Source: Branchiostoma floridae (Eukaryota; Chordata; Leptocardii; Amphioxiformes; Branchiostomatidae). From it: 64,000 nt of DNA. The notes beneath the pieces were generated by a model. That model made no database searches, was not told the origin of the DNA, and worked only from the letters and a program-made list of their open reading frames with translations. Both the position numbers and the translations under genes were made by a program. Shown here one piece after another: positions 60,901 to 64,000 of this stretch (its first letter is position 1; each line of letters begins with the position of its first letter). The DNA lies in assembly GCF_000003815.2 (NCBI RefSeq), contig NC_049991.1:15874971-15938970 (forward strand), in the 5' to 3' direction.

Positions 60901-63900
60901 ACATCTGCTCAGCTCTGACATAGCGCTCAAGGCACTGTTGTACTGATGAACCCTGAAAATCAGCACGACATGCAACAGTTTACTGTGTAGCTCATGATCG
61001 CAAAAGCATCATCAAACACACTGAATTAAGTACAACTGAACTATGCCCAAAAGCAGGAAATAAAATCATATCCAGTTACTTGAGTAACTGCTTTTTGGCA
61101 TATCTTATTACCTGGATGTCTAATCTTCATCAACGTACAACTGAACTACATTGCTAACAATTTCTCTTAAAAAATCAACTTGACAACTTACCCGGATGTC
61201 CAGAGGAAGGTCCAAGAAAGGATCGAAGGTGTTGCTCAAGTTCGAGCACCTACAGCAGCGAACTGAAACAGAATATACACTGTACATGTAACAAGTACTG
61301 TAACAAGGTAACAATCTAATATCAGGATAATGCAAATTGAATGCTCTGTTATTGATACCTTTATTGCATCAATTTATGAAACAGAAAAACACATATAAGA
61401 ACTTTCTACATGAAGTACATGTTTAATCAAATATAAGAAACATGTGTACAATGTTATTAATGGCATATTAACCCCCTTAATAATACTATAGCATACAAAA
61501 AATGCTTTACAAAATTAAGTATGACATTGTGATTCTCCTTACCCTGACTTCTGCAGTAGCCACTGAAAACCTGGTAGACTATGGTGGTATTGGCCGTTGA
61601 GGTATCAACACTGTGGTAATGGAAAAGAAACAACAACATTGTTATGACATATGATGGAATAAGCAGTTCCAGAATTATTGTATCCAAAATGTCACTAAAG
61701 CATGGCAGAATGAACATTTGAATATATGCACTTACTTCTTATTTGGGTTGATATTACAGTTCATGAGGCAAGCCCTCTGCATGGCATTCACCACACTCAT
61801 GAAGAACTCGTGCGCATCTTCCTGCCGACCAAACTGCATTGTCTTTGCTATACCTGTGAGAACAAGTCAGGTAAAAATATGAGAGCAACCCTGGCTTAAA
61901 AAGTAGCTATTCTACATGGCTTCTTCTCAATTTGAAATTGACAAACATGTTAATCTTTTCACAGGGTGACTGTGAGAACAAATCATGTGAAATTTAAGTA
62001 CAAACCTGGCTTTATCAGTTTATTTGTTTATCCTACTCAGTTACTCATGCGTGAAACCTTTACAGGGTGATATTGAATGTAAAAATCTAAGGCTGACATA
62101 AAACAAGGGATTGACTTATTTCTCAACAGAGTAGACTATTCTGATTACTGAACTAAATATAATTTATTATCAAGGAGAAAATCTGTCATTTTTTGGAACG
62201 GGTGTAATGCTAATGTACTTACTCTTGAGCCTATTAATGATGGTCATTGGTCTGATGCTGTGAGCGTTCGAGTTGTTAAATACTCTGTGAAGATGTCGTC
62301 CCAACTCACACATCATACACCAGTCGCTCACTCGACCTGCATAACAAATACAATAATCAATACATGATACTACTATCAATTTTGAAAACAATCATATATT
62401 CTACTTACTATACAATACATGGCAATACTCCCTTACATATTACATTGACTCGTACTATTATTACTGGTAACATTTTGGATACCATAGCAACAACAAAAAT
62501 AGCATAAAAAGGACCTCAATGGATTTGTTTGACATTTTGTACACAGAAGTAGCTGTTTGGCCACCAGTATTGACTCTCTATTGATTGTATTACTGTGTTG
62601 GGATGTGGTTAGGCAGTAGGTTGCCTGTGTTTACACAATCTCTCAGCCACCTCCCTGTTGCGATGGGCAGGCTGCTAGGAGCATGATTTAGTCAGCTCAG
62701 CAGGCAGCAAGATGAAAATTGCCTGCACAGTTGCACAAACAAACTTACATGACTGTTGATGTTCTGACATGAGGTGGTTGACCAGGGGTGCTGTGTAACT
62801 GAGACACTGGATAACTGAGTTGAGGAAACAAGTGTTCCCCATGTTGTCCAGTCCCACCCCTACTTTAGCAACTTTGTCCCACTGGATACGGAGCTTGTCG
62901 GGAGCAAACAGCACTCTCTTTGGTGGTGGAATGCCATCATCAGGCATGTGTTTTCCTTCCATTTTTGATCCTGTCAGAGAGATACAACCATAAGCAAACT
63001 TCTAGTAGTGGAGACACTGGAGAGTAGGGGGAGTGTCATATTCATCTTGATGTCAAGTTGACAAAAAACTTTCCTTTTAATTTTCAGATAACTTTCGAAT
63101 TACTAACACAACAATAAACAGCAATCCCAATCTCACTTAATTTTCTATATTTTGTGGCATATGTTGCAAAGTCATCATCACATTATAAACACACAAGTAT
63201 ACAAGTATATTGGCTGACAGGCTGAATCAAAGTTCAAAACTTGAACTATGTGGCTCCAGATGTCTTAATAAGGGACGACTGCAGTGTGCAAGATGTCTGT
63301 AGCTTGAGGAATGAATCTACTCTACTATATAAACACACAAGTATACGTTACGACGCTGCAATGGTTGCAGAAATATTGTAGTGGGTTTAGCTTGCACTTA
63401 CGTGAACCTGAGGGAGAGTTTTCTGTCTCCAAAGCCTTACTGGATGTTGCTGATGGATTCAGACGTATGTATTTTGACTTCAGCTTATCTAGTTCGTACG
63501 AAAATGGCTTTCTGGCCGGGGTAAACTCGACCTTTTGTAAAAGCACCTGAAAAAAGAAAACATTGGTTTGAACTTTGATACAATGCTAAATACATCCCAA
63601 CGTGCAAGCCTGTGAGAAAAGCAAATAATTTGTTGTCTTGGCTCAAGTTGGCTGCCATTCAAATAAAAGTGAATTTTCATCAACTCAAGTCAGTTTGTGA
63701 TCTTAAATTAAAGAAACTATTGCTCCTAAACTATTGTGGTTTGATAGATTCATGTCAATGGTACAACTTACTTGTTTAGCTGCCGCTGATACCGTTTCTT
63801 GGAACTGCGAATCAAAGTCTGCAGGTTCAACGGACTCAACCTTTCGACGAAGCGAAGAGCTCAGCTTCTCTGTTATATGTCCCCGTGACATATCATTGGC

Positions 63901-63918
63901 AAAATGCAGGGCTGGCAT
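51956..63918 (-). CDS. USP36: USP36/USP42-type ubiquitin-specific protease
   Basis: USP36 is a nucleolar cysteine protease that removes ubiquitin (and SUMO-related) marks. Nineteen exons in transcript order: 63918-63772, 63546-63402, 62970-62749, 62336-62223, 61853-61736, 61610-61543, 61262-61192, 60952-60795, 60442-60361, 59829-59704, 59313-59191, 58781-58710, 58509-58446, 58184-54938, 54415-54324, 53717-53553, 53078-52969, 52554-52465 and 52012-51956; 1,756 residues. An N-terminal block [19 protein letters not shown] is USP36-typical. The catalytic domain shows [20 protein letters not shown] (Cys ~145), QEDAHEFF, Zn-type CCRC and CEKC pairs, and [10 protein letters not shown] (His ~398) with MMNDSL. 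A 1,082-residue exon encodes a disordered tail with KKKKKKH-type nucleolar signals. The C-terminus restores USP36 blocks [16 protein letters not shown] and [10 protein letters not shown]. The first ATG is the first in frame after a possible acceptor; 5' exons may lie outside. Exon 54415-54324 and the last exon are the least sure: the 52465 donor could be read through to a stop at 52396. Confidence 0.9.
54101..54207. mobile_element. 107-bp foldback MITE in a USP36 intron
   Basis: CAACCTAGGTACCACCTGAT then TACTACC is inverted as GGTAGTAATCAGATGGTACC then CAGGCT. A smaller inner hairpin (CTGCCTTGA / TCAAGGCAG) makes the whole element one long stem. Confidence 0.7.
59392..59457 (-). pseudogene. 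Degenerate duplicate of USP36 exon 59313-59191 (5' part)
   Basis: Upstream of the true exon in transcription order lies a copy of its first ~80 bases. The copy has CGG changed to TGA and a ~13-base deletion that shifts the frame, so it cannot encode the [17 protein letters not shown] segment. It ends at the same AAG as the matching part of the real exon. Confidence 0.75.
60034..60190 (-). mobile_element. tRNA-derived SINE
   Basis: Read on the minus strand, it opens with a tRNA-like head: A-box-like GGCGTAACTAGTAGAGC, an anticodon-arm-like ATTCGGCTCGGAATCGAG, and a B-box-like GGTCCCAAGTTC. It continues into a SINE-core-like body containing TTGTGCCCTTGGGAAAGACA. Not an intact tRNA gene. It lies in the USP36 intron between exons 60442-60361 and 59829-59704. 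Confidence 0.6.
61065..61135. mobile_element. Family A MITE, right-end fragment
   Basis: AATCATATCCAGTTACTTGA with GTAACTGCTTTTTGGCATAT, then ACCTGGATGTCTAATCTTCA. Both the arm and the flanking segment match 2535-2600, so the mobile unit is larger than the hairpin alone. Confidence 0.65.
63205..63324. mobile_element. Truncated relative of the 8176-8352 MITE
   Basis: It shares GACAGGCTGAATCAAAGTTC, ACTTGAACTATG, AGATGTCTTAATAAGGGA and the end GAGGAATGAATCTACTCTAC followed by TA. The other terminal arm is missing or rearranged. USP36 intron two. Confidence 0.6.
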
Positions 63919-64000
63919 ACTCCTCTTGAGATGTTCTGATTCTAGCACAAATCATGAAACAATGAAACAGATGAAAATTTGGAATTAAATCTTCTAACTC
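63919..64000 (-). other. Upstream edge of the USP36 gene
   Basis: Sequence before the first ATG. A possible acceptor (GTGCTAG, near 63944) suggests that a 5' non-coding exon lies beyond the window. Confidence 0.35.

Overview
The window is animal nuclear DNA. Its genes have many small exons with GT-AG introns, UTRs with AATAAA signals, and introns full of short non-autonomous transposons and foldback repeats. The proteins are deuterostome-like and closest in feel to vertebrate proteins. Gene content, intron density and repeat style suggest a lancelet (Branchiostoma); this is an inference, as I ran no search.

Layout. (1) 1-5450, plus strand: the 3' part of an LLGL (lethal giant larvae) gene, nine exons ending in a stop at 4767. 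(2) 5976-32285, minus strand: a 24-exon gene for a QRICH2-like protein (DUF4795, sperm flagellum/cilium family), about 1,300 residues, with an 8-kb first intron. (3) 32286-32861: a compact bidirectional promoter. (4) 33830-39683, plus strand: ECSIT, a mitochondrial complex I assembly and Toll-signalling adaptor. A single-exon GPR139/GPR142-like receptor lies antisense inside its last intron (37220-38497). (5) 43055-49945, plus strand: an eight-exon TNF-superfamily ligand with a transmembrane anchor, a furin-type site and a TNF homology domain. (6) 51956-63918, minus strand: a 19-exon USP36/USP42-type deubiquitinase of about 1,756 residues, with a 3.2-kb exon encoding a lysine-rich tail. LLGL/QRICH2 and TNF/USP36 are convergent pairs; QRICH2/ECSIT are divergent.

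The genes do not form one pathway. From memory, the human counterparts of LLGL2, QRICH2, GPR142 and USP36 all lie on 17q25, so the window may preserve old chordate linkage. ECSIT and the TNF ligand are both connected to innate or NF-kB signalling, but their adjacency may be chance.

The repeat layer is the most unusual part. It includes a 970-bp piggyBac-type MITE with TTAA target duplications and a perfect RFX X-box, a hAT-type MITE with an 8-bp duplication, two elements with 9-bp duplications, several foldback families, a minisatellite that multiplies a splice-donor-like sequence next to an exon, and three independent partial exon duplications (LLGL, QRICH2-like, USP36). One of these preserves the same terminal peptide and stop through synonymous changes.
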